A program made the translations under genes and the position numbers. The notes below the pieces were generated by a model. The model was not told where the DNA came from, did no database searches, and saw only the letters and a list, made by a program, of their open reading frames with translations. A stretch of 64,000 nucleotides of DNA from Diplonema papillatum (taxonomy: Eukaryota; Euglenozoa; Diplonemea; Diplonemida; Diplonemidae): the NCBI GenBank assembly GCA_030068145.1, contig JAPJBO010000230.1, forward strand, positions 124,001-188,000, written 5' to 3'. Position 1 is the stretch's first letter; every line of letters begins with the position of its first letter. Below, one piece after another: positions 30,740 to 40,640 of the stretch.

Positions 30740-32643
30740 GGACCGGCTTGGAACGGTCGCCTGGGGGCTGGTCCCCCCCAGCCGACTCCGAACTTGAAGG
30801 ACCTGGCGGGAGCATGACGACTGCTCTGCTCTCGTCGCCTGCTGACGATGGCGGAAAGCAGGAAGACCCGGGAAGCGCACCGACCAATGCTCCCGGGCAC
30901 CACCCAGCTCGCCCCTCCTTCTGCGACAGTCGTTTCCCAACGCGACAGAAACCCTTGCCCGACGCCGGCTTTTTGCCTCGGCAGGTCAGGGGGTTGAAGT
31001 CGCGAAGGTCGAGACTGCTCAGGGGGAGGCAGCTTTTCCTGCGGCTCCACCCCCACTTCTACGACCCCCCGACCGCAGTTCCCCTCGGCTACCTGCCACC
31101 GGAGACGAGGGGCCTCACTCCGGGAATCGGTGCCCCGAGATCGACGAGGCCGCTCGACGTCACGGCTGTGCCGCCGATCGATCTCCGCGGCCTCCGGAGC
31201 CTAGCTGGCCCCGGGGCCCGCTTGCACGGCCTGCTCGACCTCCTGACGGACGGACACTCCTTCCGTCGGAAGTTGTTGGAAGTGCCTGTCCTGCCGGGTC
31301 GGAAGAGCGACGCATTTGCCCGGCATGCGGTGACGCTGGAAGGTGTCGGGTTTGTGGAGCGGGTTCCTCGGTCGCAGCCGCTGAAGTGCGTCCTGCCGGC
31401 ATTCGCCGTCGAGAAGGGCGAGCAGCACTCGCGCGCCATCGTCGACGGCCGCCCGCTGAACGAGCTGATGGAGCCCCCGCCGAAGTTCAGCCTCTTGCGT
31501 GTCGACGAGGTCATCAAGAAGATGATGTCGAAGTCACACGCAGTCGTAGTTGACCTGAAGTCCTACTTTTTCCAATTCCCAGTAGGACGGTCGACGTCGG
31601 CATTCTTCGGGCTTCGAACGAAGAGGCCGGACGGGGGCGTGGCCCTGTATCGGTGGCGCCGTCTGACGATGGGCTGGTCGTACTCGCCGGTGATTGCGCA
31701 GGACTCCGCACTCGTCGTCACGGAGCCTGCGAAGGACGACAGGGTCGTCTGGTACGACGACTGGGCCCTCGTCGGTGACTGTCCGGACGCGCTTCGCGCA
31801 GTGCGCGACCGAGTCCTGCGACGCGCCCGCCAGGTGCGCATGACGGTCAACGACGAGAAGTCCGTCCTCGAGCCCAGCTCGACGCCGGTTGTCTTGGGGG
31901 TCGAGTTTGACCTCGCGGCGAAGAGGTACCGACTGAAGCAGGAGTGGGCGAGGAAGGCGCACCTCCTCTTTTGCTCGGTCGGTTCGATGCAGATGACTTT
32001 GCGTGGCGTTTGGAAGGTCGTCGGAACCGCCATTTGGGCATGGACGGTGTGGGGCACGCCACTCTGCAGAGTGAGCCCGGTGCTTGCGTGGATGGGGACC
32101 CTGGCGCACCAAGTCCTGACCGGTTCCCTGGGCTGGGAGTCGCTGGTCCGCGTGAGCGACGACGTTCTTCCGTTCCTGGCTGGGGTGAGGCGGCGCCTGT
32201 CGGGCAATCGATGGGTCGTTTTCGACTCGAAGCAGCGGGACACCCTCGTGGAGGCGTGGTCCGACGCCAGCATGCAGGGATGGGCCTGGCTAGTGGGTTC
32301 CATGGCGATGTGGGGCCCATGGAGGGATGCACCGCAGCACATCTTCTTCGCCGAGCTTACGGCGGCCAAGTTTGCGGTTGCGTATGCGGCTTCGCGGTCT
32401 CCGCTGTCGACAATCAGAATATTTGTCGACAACTTGCCCGCCGTCAACTGCCTGAAGAACTGGAAGTCGAAGACCGAGCTCGGGAACCTCATCCTGTGCC
32501 AGGTGCGCGACGTCTTGGAGGAACACCAGTGTATCCTCGAGACTGTATGGGTCCCGACTGCTGAACAACTGGCAGACGTCTGGACACGAGATCCATACAG
32601 GCGGGGTATCCGGCCGCCCCGGACCCCGTTCTGTGTTGCATGA
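30652..32643 (+). CDS. Reverse transcriptase/RNase H of the retroelement
   Basis: The frame is open for 663 codons. The first ATG is at 30814; upstream codons would be read only by frameshift from ORF1 or from a GTG. Reverse transcriptase motifs are clear: FAVEKGE and RAIVDGRPLNEL in the fingers, VVVDLKSYFFQFPV with the motif A Asp, RLTMGWSYSPVIAQDSA for motif B, and VVWYDDWALVGD for motif C. Motif C has Trp where most enzymes have Tyr or Phe (WYDD for YxDD). The RNase H domain keeps all four acidic positions (AWSDASMQGW, FAELTAAK, IFVDNLPAV, LADVWTRD). This compact RT-RH pairing with no integrase is typical of DIRS, Ngaro and VIPER elements. The enzyme would copy element RNA into DNA. No premature stop is seen. 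Confidence 0.9.
   Translation: MAHVEPVRARGDDARPSSCGKGRKDRSLLRTGLERSPGGWSPPADSELEGPGGSMTTALLSSPADDGGKQEDPGSAPTNAPGHHPARPSFCDSRFPTRQKPLPDAGFLPRQVRGLKSRRSRLLRGRQLFLRLHPHFYDPPTAVPLGYLPPETRGLTPGIGAPRSTRPLDVTAVPPIDLRGLRSLAGPGARLHGLLDLLTDGHSFRRKLLEVPVLPGRKSDAFARHAVTLEGVGFVERVPRSQPLKCVLPAFAVEKGEQHSRAIVDGRPLNELMEPPPKFSLLRVDEVIKKMMSKSHAVVVDLKSYFFQFPVGRSTSAFFGLRTKRPDGGVALYRWRRLTMGWSYSPVIAQDSALVVTEPAKDDRVVWYDDWALVGDCPDALRAVRDRVLRRARQVRMTVNDEKSVLEPSSTPVVLGVEFDLAAKRYRLKQEWARKAHLLFCSVGSMQMTLRGVWKVVGTAIWAWTVWGTPLCRVSPVLAWMGTLAHQVLTGSLGWESLVRVSDDVLPFLAGVRRRLSGNRWVVFDSKQRDTLVEAWSDASMQGWAWLVGSMAMWGPWRDAPQHIFFAELTAAKFAVAYAASRSPLSTIRIFVDNLPAVNCLKNWKSKTELGNLILCQVRDVLEEHQCILETVWVPTAEQLADVWTRDPYRRGIRPPRTPFCVA
30709..30715 (+). 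promoter_or_regulatory. Candidate -1 ribosomal frameshift heptamer
   Basis: GGGAAAG fits the X XXY YYZ slippery pattern in the ORF1 frame (GCG GGA AAG) and leads into the RT frame. Ten nucleotides downstream a 6-bp GC-rich stem (CCGGTC at 30726-30731 with GACCGG at 30741-30746) could stall the ribosome; a stronger 7-bp CTGGGGG/CCCCCAG stem follows near 30763-30785. Confidence 0.45.
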
Positions 32644-32836
32644 GGTTCCTTACCTCGAAAGTTTTGTATTTGCGCTCCTGATAGCGCTGTTTTCTTTTTG
32701 CGAGACCCGGAGGCAGCGGGATCTCAGCTCATTGAGTTTCACGTCCAGGGATTTTTATTCCACATTCTCGCTTTCATTTCACCAACCCTGCGACCTTTAT
32801 TATTTCACCGTTTCTGCCAGCGCGACCTTTTCCGAG

Positions 32837-32958
32837 TTTGAATAGAGTATCTATTTGGTATCGGAAAGTAGGTGCGAGATCAGGCAAACCTTGTGCGCTA
32901 GCTTCGTTTAACCGTGAATCTAATAATCAGGGCTTACCCCACATTCTCGCTTTCATTT
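32837..32958 (+). repeat. Right 122-bp direct repeat of the retroelement
   Basis: It is identical to 30396-30517. It sits between two copies of the A block (32761-32836 and 32940-33018), the second running into a GA microsatellite. Confidence 0.9.
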
Positions 32959-33008
32959 CACCAACCCTGCGACCTTTATTATTTCACCGTTTCTGCCAGC
33001 GCGACCTT

Positions 33009-33048
<40 letters not shown>

Positions 33049-33231
33049 ACGCATCAAACTCAGTCAAAAGGTCTTTCAACACCTCGAAGGGTAGTCGCGC
33101 AATAGCAGCCTCACATGCACGTGTTCTCAAAGGCGTCGGACCGCGCTGACCTTTCCGAGAGAGATTAGATAGTGCACGCACTATCGCTGAGGGGAGCATC
33201 CGTTCGCCTTCCGAGAATAATTGCACACCAC

Positions 33232-34123
33232 AAAAGAGAAGCTTCGTATCCTTGTCGTAGCAGAGCTTGAGCTGCATGCCGTCGACGTAGCAGTACTTCA
33301 CCAGACGAACGGGTTCGGGGGCCTCGTCTTTTTCGTCTTCGAAGGCGTACCACCGGAGCTGGTTGTTTGCGGTGGACACGACCAGCTGTTCTAAGAGCGG
33401 GTGCCACGCGGCCGCCTCGAAGGTGCTCTCGTTTTTAACGGTGGCGAACGGCTCCAGCACGACGTCCGTGGCCCCGTCTGTCTTCACATCGCGGGTGCTG
33501 TGGACCGACATGACACCTTGGTGCCACAGGCCGACGGGACACGTGTCGAGGGTGACGAGTTTCGAGCACTGGGGGAACAAGAAGACACGACGCTTTCTGC
33601 ACCGCTCTGCAGGCAGGCACGCGCGGGACGTCTCCGCCCAAGGTTGATGGCTCAGCGCGGCTTCGCGCGATGAGTCGTGAGAATGTACGATGTAGTGGGA
33701 TAGCTCGGTCCAGTCGATGACTCCGTTGCTGTTGATATCGATGAGGAAAAAGAGTGCCCGGGCGCAGTCTCGGAGGGATTCCTCCGTGTGCGCGCGGCTG
33801 TCTCCTTCCAAGATCGCGGTCGTGATGGTGTCGACGAACTCGTCGAGATCCACAGCTTCGTCCATGGCTTTCCTCACGTCTGCCAAACGGTCGTTTGAAA
33901 TGAGAGAGATCAGCTTCGCCGTCGTGAGAACGCGCGCTTCTTTTCGGACTTCGTCGAGTTGCCCGTCGAGAAACTGTCGCCGGGCCCCGATCCATAGCTC
34001 GTCTTCGATGTTGTCCTGCCTGACGAGCAGGTTAATCTGCTTCTTCTTCACCAATGGAATGTGCCACATTCCCGCCTCCAGACTGAACCCCGGCTTGTCA
34101 TCCTCATCCGACGTCATCAACAT
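33232..34123 (-). CDS. EF-hand/WD40 protein, exon 1 (EF-hand and first propeller strands)
   Basis: The exon gives 297 codons plus one base. An EF-hand is visible at about 130-141: the loop D-I-N-S-N-G-V-I-D-W-T-E has acidic or polar ligands at 1, 3, 5, 9 and a Glu at 12, so it should bind calcium. Upstream lies a charged helical stretch (QLDEVRKEARVLTTAKLISL). WD-type strands follow (LVTLDTCPVGLWHQGVMSV, FEAAAWHPLLEQLVVSTA, LRWYAFEDEKDE). The exon ends at TTTT|GTGGTG after KLLF. I chose the ATG at 34123; the frame stays open a little further upstream, where a CAG could be an acceptor, so a 5' exon remains possible. Proteins with this EF-hand/WD40 order are mostly axonemal in other organisms. 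Confidence 0.82.
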
Positions 34124-35817
34124 TGCACGGGCCACACGTGCTGCGGAACCGTGGTTGCAACACGTCGGGCACGAAGGAGGGGAGGAGGGGTGTTTGAGAG
34201 GGTGTAATGATCCTTTTCATCGGTGCCTGCAAAGTGTTTCACGTTTTGAGACTAAAGGGGTTTAGGATGTTGGAAGCAGTACTGTGCTCTCGGACCGCGT
34301 CGAGGTAGACAAGACAAGGATGTGCGCGAATGTTGCAGTGATGGTTTAGCCTTCGCTTTGACCAGGGATCAGGCGGTAGGATTGGGATGCGTGCGGCCTT
34401 AGAAGTGAATAGTGTAGTGCCTCACCCTTCAGGTTCCCTTCGCCTTGCTCTATGATGGTGGATACAGCACAGAGAACACGCTCAGTAGAGGTAATACGTA
34501 GCTGTCTAAAGGGCGACAGACGGTGAATAACACCACACCAGCAGCTAGGTGCTGTGTCAGTCCTCGAGTGAATGCACCAGATGGATGTAGGACAGGTCCG
34601 TAAACTACCCGGACGGGTTCGGCCTTTGAAGTGAGTGATGCCTCCTTCAGCCTTCCTTGCTGTAGCTTCCTTGAACCAGTCACAGCGGGTTGCTCCAAAA
34701 CCTGCGGCAGATTATTCCGGCACTACGACACCTTTTCGTTTTCTTCAAACTGAAGAACTGCTGCTGATAGCCGGTTGGTTCCTGTGATGCTTGTAGGTGC
34801 AACCTTTTCCCTGAGAGTGCCGTAACGAGGGTCAGAATTCTGTCACTGTGCTGTACCGGACGGACGATACGCGAAGGGCAAGCAAATCGGCCTTCTGCAC
34901 CGCGGGTTAGGAATTGAGCTTTGCAGCGGGAGCTTGCAAGTGCAAACCCAGGCGCAAAAAGAAGTTGGTGCCCACTGGGGCGGACTACTGACAGTCAACT
35001 ACGGTGCGGTGGCGTTACGGTGCTCGACGGGCCCGTTACTTAAGCCAACTTCAGACACGCGCACGCTGGACAGATCGGGCGCGAGCTCATTGCGCACCGA
35101 TAATGGTGAACATAAGCATCTTAACTCAGGAAAAGAAAGCAGCAGCTGCTCCTGCCAACGGCGAGGCGAGTGAACACAGCCCAAGCCTGAGGACTTTGCA
35201 GCGACTCCGGGACCTCCTCACTCGGGGTGAGGTTCTCCGCTCTTGGCGGTAAAGAGAGAGCTGACTGCGCCTTCGGCGGCGAGAACTTTTCTCAGAATGT
35301 AGCACGACGCGAGCAGGCGGGCATCGTCAGACATCCTGTTTTGCAGTTGAAATGGGCTTCATAAGTTTTCGCGAGGTGCCACCCCTAACCTTCTCTCTTT
35401 GGGGGGAAGCAAGAACGTGCTTGGAACGGTATGTGCTCAACACTGTGTCCTATCCTGGGGAAGTACATGACCCGGAAACTACGTATCAACGTGCCATCTA
35501 TTCAAGAGCTCCTGGGATGGTGTTGGCCGACCCAGCCCTTCGATCCGGAGCTGTGGATGGCCCATTTGGACTGCTACGCGTGCACGAGGTGATGATATGT
35601 ACCCCTACACCATCCATACCCTCTGTATGCCATTCCAGGCCTACGTGACATGTGGATGTATCTGGATCCATGGGTAGCTAGGAAATAGATGATATGGGTG
35701 GATGCCAGGGATAACCACCCGATTCCGAGATCCTACAATAACTATGGTATGGCTAATACACACACACACACATCCGCGGAATGGAACGGTGTGTCTTTTC
35801 ACATGTTCTGTCACATT
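34124..35817. other. Spacer between the WD40 gene and the Nudix-fold gene
   Basis: No clear gene, apart from a doubtful plus-strand exon at 35103-35252. A last exon of the Nudix-fold gene may be hidden here, because that gene has a donor-like GTATGAG near its 3' end. An AC microsatellite lies at about 35758-35772. Confidence 0.45.
35103..35252 (+). CDS. Possible small ORF or first exon, doubtful
   Basis: A 49-codon frame starts with an ATG and reads MVNISILTQEKKAAAAPANG, then a predicted basic amphipathic helix (LRTLQRLRDLLTR). A donor-like GGGTGAGG lies near its end, so it could be a first exon. It would be the only plus-strand host gene in the window, and I recognise no homologue. Confidence 0.2.
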   Translation: MVNISILTQEKKAAAAPANGEASEHSPSLRTLQRLRDLLTRGEVLRSWR

Positions 35818-36591
35818 TCAGTATAAAACGTGGTGTGAAACCCCGTAACAAGTGGATCGTGCAGTTCGACAGAGAAAGACGAAACGGCTCTCATACCCGG
35901 CAAGGTCGTTGAGGGGGACCAACCGGTACGACACGGTCTGAGTCGGGTCGCGCGCGGCCTCCTCGAAGTTGCTCTCGGCCTGCTGCAGCTCGAAGGCGCC
36001 GACCTCCTTGCGGAACAGCGCGACCGCGACCGACTCGTCGGACGCGTGCGGCGTCGTCTGCAGCCTCTGCACCGGCTTCCCGCGTGCCAGCTGCAGGAGG
36101 TCGCAGACGTACGGCCGCGTGAGCGAGACGTTCGGCAGCAGCCGGGCCAGGACTTCGGCGTGCCGGCCTCTGAAAGACCCAGCCGAGTCTGTGATGCCCC
36201 CGGGGAGTTCGAGTACGCTGTGGCCGATGGCGGGTCGGAGGGTGCGGTGGACGACGATGTGGTCGATGCCTTCGGGGGAGCGGAGGGATATCAGACAGAC
36301 GGTGGAGCCGCCGGCGCAGGTGAACGTGCTCGGGATGGTCACGCCGTCTGCGCGGACCAACTTCGCGTGGATCTTGCACACGCCCAGCCGCGACGCGGCG
36401 GCGCTCTTGTAGTGCTCGACGCCCTGCAGCCGCACCTCGCTGACGAGGAACTCCGCCTCGGCGTCCGCCTTGGCCAGCCAGCTCTCGAACGGCGGGAACC
36501 CCTTCAGCGCCGCGACCAGGCCCTCCGCGTCGCCGTCCACTCCCGGCGAAACCGTCACCGGCACCTGCCGGCCCTGCACGGTGATCTCCAT
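35818..36591 (-). CDS. Nudix-fold protein related to plant NUDX14, catalytic glutamates missing
   Basis: The protein aligns by eye with the ADP-sugar pyrophosphatase branch of the Nudix family typified by plant NUDX14: ITVQGRQVPVTVSPGVD, FPPFESWL, VRLQGVEHYKSA, then VHRTLRPAIGHSVLELPGGI, where NUDX14 has a Gln-Val-Arg stretch and ELPAGM. The Nudix box should then read REVxEExG; here the stretch is AEVLARLLP, so the metal-binding Glu pair is gone. The protein probably keeps the fold without hydrolase activity, perhaps as a sugar-nucleotide sensor (inference). I chose the ATG at 36591, where homology begins. The reading frame after LNDLAG is not family-like and a GTATGAG donor lies at 35896, so the last exon may be further downstream and the true C-terminus may differ. 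Confidence 0.75.
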   Translation of the reverse strand: MEITVQGRQVPVTVSPGVDGDAEGLVAALKGFPPFESWLAKADAEAEFLVSEVRLQGVEHYKSAAASRLGVCKIHAKLVRADGVTIPSTFTCAGGSTVCLISLRSPEGIDHIVVHRTLRPAIGHSVLELPGGITDSAGSFRGRHAEVLARLLPNVSLTRPYVCDLLQLARGKPVQRLQTTPHASDESVAVALFRKEVGAFELQQAESNFEEAARDPTQTVSYRLVPLNDLAGYESRFVFLCRTARSTCYGVSHHVLY

Positions 36592-36786
36592 TCCCGCTCG
36601 TGCCGCGCTGCGTTCGCCAGGCTGCGGCAGGCCGGCGGGTGTTTTCGTCGCCTTATTACTTTTGAAGGTGGCGGCCCATTGTCCTCCTGGTGTTTTCTGG
36701 AGTGCAAGGCGTACAGGAGGAGGAGGATTGTATAGCACGCAGAGCTGGGGAAAATTCTGTGTTGATGTTAGACAGGACACCGCCTC

Positions 36787-36928
36787 TCCCGCATGATTGA
36801 TGCCAGCATCAAGTCTTCTTCTTCTGAACTCTGGAATAGGGCGTAACACGACTATTATCCCGCATGATTGATGCCAGCATCAAGTCTTCTTCTTCTGAAC
36901 TCTGGAATAGGGCGTAACACGACTATTA
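36787..36928. repeat. Tandem duplication of a 71-bp unit
   Basis: Two head-to-tail copies run from CCCGCATGATTGATGCCAGC to AACACGACTATTA with no difference that I can see. They sit exactly between the Nudix-fold gene's 5' region and its decayed upstream duplicate, so they may mark the duplication junction. Confidence 0.9.
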
Positions 36929-36944
36929 AACAGACGGCGGAGCT

Positions 36945-37262
36945 TCAGGCGCACGCGATAGTGCTCGTGATGGTCACGCCGTCTGCTCGAACTAGCTTCA
37001 CATAGTTTTTGCACGCGCCGCGATGCGGCGGCGCTCTTGTAGTGCTCGGAACTCCGCCTCGGCATCCGCCCTGGCCAGCCAGCTCTCGAACGGCGGGAAC
37101 CCCTTCAGCGCCGCGACCAGGCCCTCCGCGTCGCCGTGCGAAACCGTCACCGGCACCTGCCGGCCCTGCACGGTGATCTTCATTCACACTCGTGCCGCGC
37201 TGGCAGGCCGGTGTCCCGGTGGGGTTTTGGGTGCGTCGCCTTGTTTCACTTTCCAAGATGGC
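36945..37262 (-). pseudogene. Decayed 5' partial duplicate of the Nudix-fold gene
   Basis: From the ATG at 37183 the sequence repeats the start of the neighbouring gene (ITVQGRQVPVTVS, GLVAALKGFPPFESWLA). It then loses the segment encoding LVSEVRLQGVEH, shifts frame and stops at TGA after ARAKTM. A later piece, KLVRADGVTI, is also recognisable near 36960-37010. Homology to the gene's 5' flank continues to about 37262. It is in the same orientation and directly upstream of the intact gene. Confidence 0.85.
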
Positions 37263-37886
37263 GGCCCATTGTCCTCTCCCGATTCATCGAGGGAATCCTT
37301 GAGGCACCTAAACGTGCAGGGTACTTGGGTTGTTTGGGCAAATCGATTTGCTTGAGGTGGTGACCTCGCAGTAGCCATCTTCTCTCACTCTCTAAGGCCT
37401 CTGCGGGGTTTACCCCATCGCTAGTAATGCCACTGCTTCTCCTTCTACCTTTCTTGGTTCAAAGTGACAAGTGCAAGGTGCCGAAGTAGAATTCCCGGTG
37501 TTTTCTGAAGTGCACGGTGTGTAGGTAAATCAAAGACCACGTGTATACTGCTATCCGCAAGAGCATCCCATACGGTCGTGGTGTGGACCGTGGCGGGGCT
37601 GGAACGGGTATCGGGACACTACGATTCGATTCCAGAGAGCCTATCGAGCTCTGAGCGCGCGAGAGCCGTCAGGAGGAGCTAGCATGGCAGGTTGGCAGCG
37701 ATAACTCATGCAAGCCCAATAGCTGTAATCGAATGCGGTCCGCGAGTCTCTTCTGCATACGCTTCAGCTGGAACGGGATAAGCGGAAACGTGGATACGAA
37801 AACGGGGCGAAAACGCGGGAAGCCCTGCAGGCGCCGGTGGTTGCCAAGTGCCTGGGTATCGTATCAACCCGGGCCGATTGCCAAAG

Positions 37887-38110
37887 AAATGCTCGAGGGG
37901 CCGCCCAGTGCTTATTTCGACGGAGGCCAAAGGGGAATCACTACAACTACAAAGTGGGTCGTTTTTGTTTAAAGCTCTACGCTCGGCACTGATTCGCACA
38001 GATTATATCTGTGTTTCGTGAGGGCGGCAGTACATTTCCTCCCTTTGAGATTCATACAAATGCCTCCTCGAGTATTTCCAAAGCAGGTGCTTATACGAAA
38101 AGGAAAGGGT
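37887..38110 (+). repeat. Dispersed repeat family 1, copy 3
   Basis: It has GCTCGAGG, GTGCTTATTTCGACGGAGGC, CAAAGTGGGTCGTTTTTG, CTGTGTTTCGTG, CATTTCCTCCCTTTGAGATT, and AAAGCAGGTGCTTATACGA in the same order as the 587-958 copy, with small deletions. Confidence 0.65.
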
Positions 38111-38748
38111 TCCCCCATTCCCTGGCTGCTTTCTTTTCCTTGTGACAGGTCTCAGGCGATGTCGCGCCAACTTCAAGTCGCGACTTAGGTGGGAGCCGAA
38201 TCCATGTCGGAGTAACAGTGACGGCGCACTGCTGCCATTTGTTGGCGGTACTCGCATGTGTTCGGTCTGTCACACACGAAGGAAGCCCAAGCTCTACTGG
38301 AGAGAGAGAGAGAAGAGAGTGCGTGTGAGTGTGTGCGGGGACTATCTCTCCGGTGTGCTTCCGGTCTCCTCACTGCTCCCTCATACTATGATGGCGGGCG
38401 TAAGGAACCACGCTCGGCCTTGCCACCGCGGGCGACGGGGCCGATGTAGGCACAGCCTGGGCATTCTGCCGGATGAGCTTGGTCCCGCGGGGGTGCCACG
38501 CTGGCGCCCCCCACGCACCGAATCTGCTTTATTTTCGAACACAACACACACCCGCGAAACGAAACCATCCGGCGAGCAGTTTCGCAACCGAGCTTGTAAA
38601 AGGTGACGAACGGCAGTAGGTCCGGACACCCCCCCCAAAAGCACAAAACTCAGTATTTCGATACTGAAGGGTGCGCGGAAGCTCAGCAAGTGTGTGTTAA
38701 AAAGAACACCTTCGAAAAAAAATCGAAAAAGAAAAACGCTCCGAGGAG

Positions 38749-38890
38749 CCACTGCTTATTTCGAAGGCTGGAGAGGCGCGCCCACCAAACTCAGATTTTC
38801 GGCACCTTTCCTCTATTGAGACTTTGCACCTGGCGCTCCTCGAGTGCTTCTTCCTCCACACAAGGCGGGTGCTTATTCAAGAAAGAAAAA
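38749..38890 (+). repeat. Dispersed repeat family 1, shortened copy 4
   Basis: Shared text includes CACTGCTTATTTCGAAGG, CCACCAAACTCAGATTTTC, CTCGAGTGCTTC and GGCGGGTGCTTATTC. The middle of the unit is compressed. Confidence 0.5.
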
Positions 38891-40587
38891 GTGCAGTGAA
38901 CGGGGACTTTCCGGAGATACGCGCGGGCACTGAAACCAGCGCGGGGCAGTCCGTGCCGTTTGGCTTGAGTGAAACAGGCGGGCAGACAGCAAGAAGAAAG
39001 CGGAGGTTTTTCGCACTTCGATCGGAAGGCGTCCTTTTGTGTTTTGTGTTTTGCTTTTTTTTTTGAAAGAGGGGGTCGAATAATAACAATTACTTGACAC
39101 AGTTAAAAAAGGCACTACCATTATTTGACCTACTACTGTTCGACAGCATGCCTCCCCGGAACCTTTATTAGTATTCGACCCGGCCTACAAGGCGCGCTTC
39201 TCCTGCTATATTCTTTTTGATTGGAGTGACGATCAGCCGAGCCGCTACACCCTAGAAGATAGAGGTCGGCCAGACGGGTAGGGGCTTGAGCATCATCGAG
39301 TAAGAATCGAGTTGATGGAGCACAGTTGAGGCTGCACTTGTCGCTGCCAACAAATACTTGCGCTAAAGTACGTAGGTACTTTGGCGAAGCCCGAGGTTTT
39401 CGTGCTGTTCCTTCCGAATTGTGACGCCTGGCTTGCCTCAAGCTGACCTCTGTCTCCTGTGGGGTGCTACAGCTCGCACAGCTGAGGTGGTTGACCTTGA
39501 AAAAAAAGGGGGAAGCAAAAAAGAAAAGAAAGGGGCCGTCTTCGGCTCCTCTTATATAAGGGCCGATTCACACGGTGGAACATTCTCCTACATGCTTTGT
39601 TTCTTCTCCCGAAGGGAATGGCCGCGCCCGTTGTATGTGATGCCGGTCAGTGGTTTACTACCCGGGTCGGACCACTGCTTGAGTGCGGGGGGGGTTTCTG
39701 AACATGCGAATGAGCCAGAGGCTCGGAGACATCAATCCTACTTGACTCATGGGAAGAATTGCAGGTGCTCGCTCCGTGTCAGATTCTTCTTGCTTTAGGG
39801 GTTTGGTCTGTCTGACAGAGTGAACCGGTGCTTCTCGTTTCACCTTTTAGATACGACTGTGGCATGCTCACTCTTGCCAGACGCTAGTGTCAGGCATTGT
39901 GCAATGTGCCGCAGTCGTTGGGTGCTGACAAGGAGTTTCGCCCGGACACTTCGACTCTTGTGGCATCGGTGGTTGTGTCCTTCGGTACACAGAGTGAACC
40001 GATGCCACCTTTCAAATACGGCTGCAGCAGGTTTGATCTTCGCTCCGGCATTGTGCGCTGCGTTACGCGGCCGTTGGGTGGGATAGATTAGTGGAGAGAC
40101 GTTCCGGATCACACAAATTCGCAGAACACATCCTTGATGCGGTAGTGGGGAGTCATTTGCATGCAAATGAGTACACAGAACACAAGGCGGCGGACACACA
40201 AAACAGATGGGAGGGCACAAGTCGAGGCAAGTCACATAGAAGATCGCAGAACGTCAGAAAGAAATCGTCTGCGTTATCGGAAGCGGAAGTTTGTTGCGTT
40301 GGTGGGGAGTCATAAGATCTCAAACGATCCGGCGTTTGCAGCGCTGGCGGGGAGGGGGGGAGGGGCATTGGCACGTAAAAGAGAAGCCCAGCACGCCCGC
40401 GCCTCGTTACGTGACACAGAAAATGTCCCCTTCGAGTTTGCAGACAGCAGATCGCAAGTCTCATCATACTTGTCAACGGATGGTCACCCCGGCAGGGGGT
40501 TTTCCGAGTTGTTCAGCCGTCTGAGCTGGTCCGGGTGAATGCACAACCGTCCACAGTGGCGGCCTGGTTTTGCGTATCGACTTGGGC

Positions 40588-40640
40588 CGGCCCACCCCTA
40601 TCCCCTAGAACTGCACGGAGCAGTCGTGCACGTTGCACCG
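40588..40640 (+). repeat. Dispersed repeat family 4 copy
   Basis: CCCACCCCTATCCCCTAGAA followed by CTGCACGGAGCAGTCGTGCA matches the cores near 63945, 44950 (reverse strand) and 17950 (reverse strand). Confidence 0.45.

Larger units (their letters stand above)
30301..33040 (+). mobile_element. DIRS/VIPER-like retroelement with split direct repeats
   Basis: The element carries a small ORF, then a reverse transcriptase/RNase H ORF. Its ends are built from two repeat blocks: A (CACATTCTCGCTTTCATTTC to GCGACCTTTTCCGAG) and B (122 bp). The order is A1-(GA)n-B1-a on the left and A2-B2-A3-(GA)n on the right, where a is a truncated A. B1 and B2 are identical. Repeated blocks at both ends recall the split direct repeats of tyrosine-recombinase retroelements (Ngaro, VIPER, DIRS groups), but I see no tyrosine recombinase, integrase or protease. 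It may depend on another element, or it may be an LTR-like element of a different kind. The intact ORF and identical repeats suggest recent insertion. Confidence 0.75.
30140..33231 (-). other. Intron 1 of the EF-hand/WD40 gene (3,092 nt), host of a retroelement
   Basis: The donor is TTTT|GTGGTG and the acceptor TGCACACAG|GT. The two flanking exons are in compatible phase (1 nt plus 2 nt makes a Cys codon). The intron is almost entirely a retroelement lying antisense to the gene, with its direct repeats and GA microsatellites. Confidence 0.75.
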
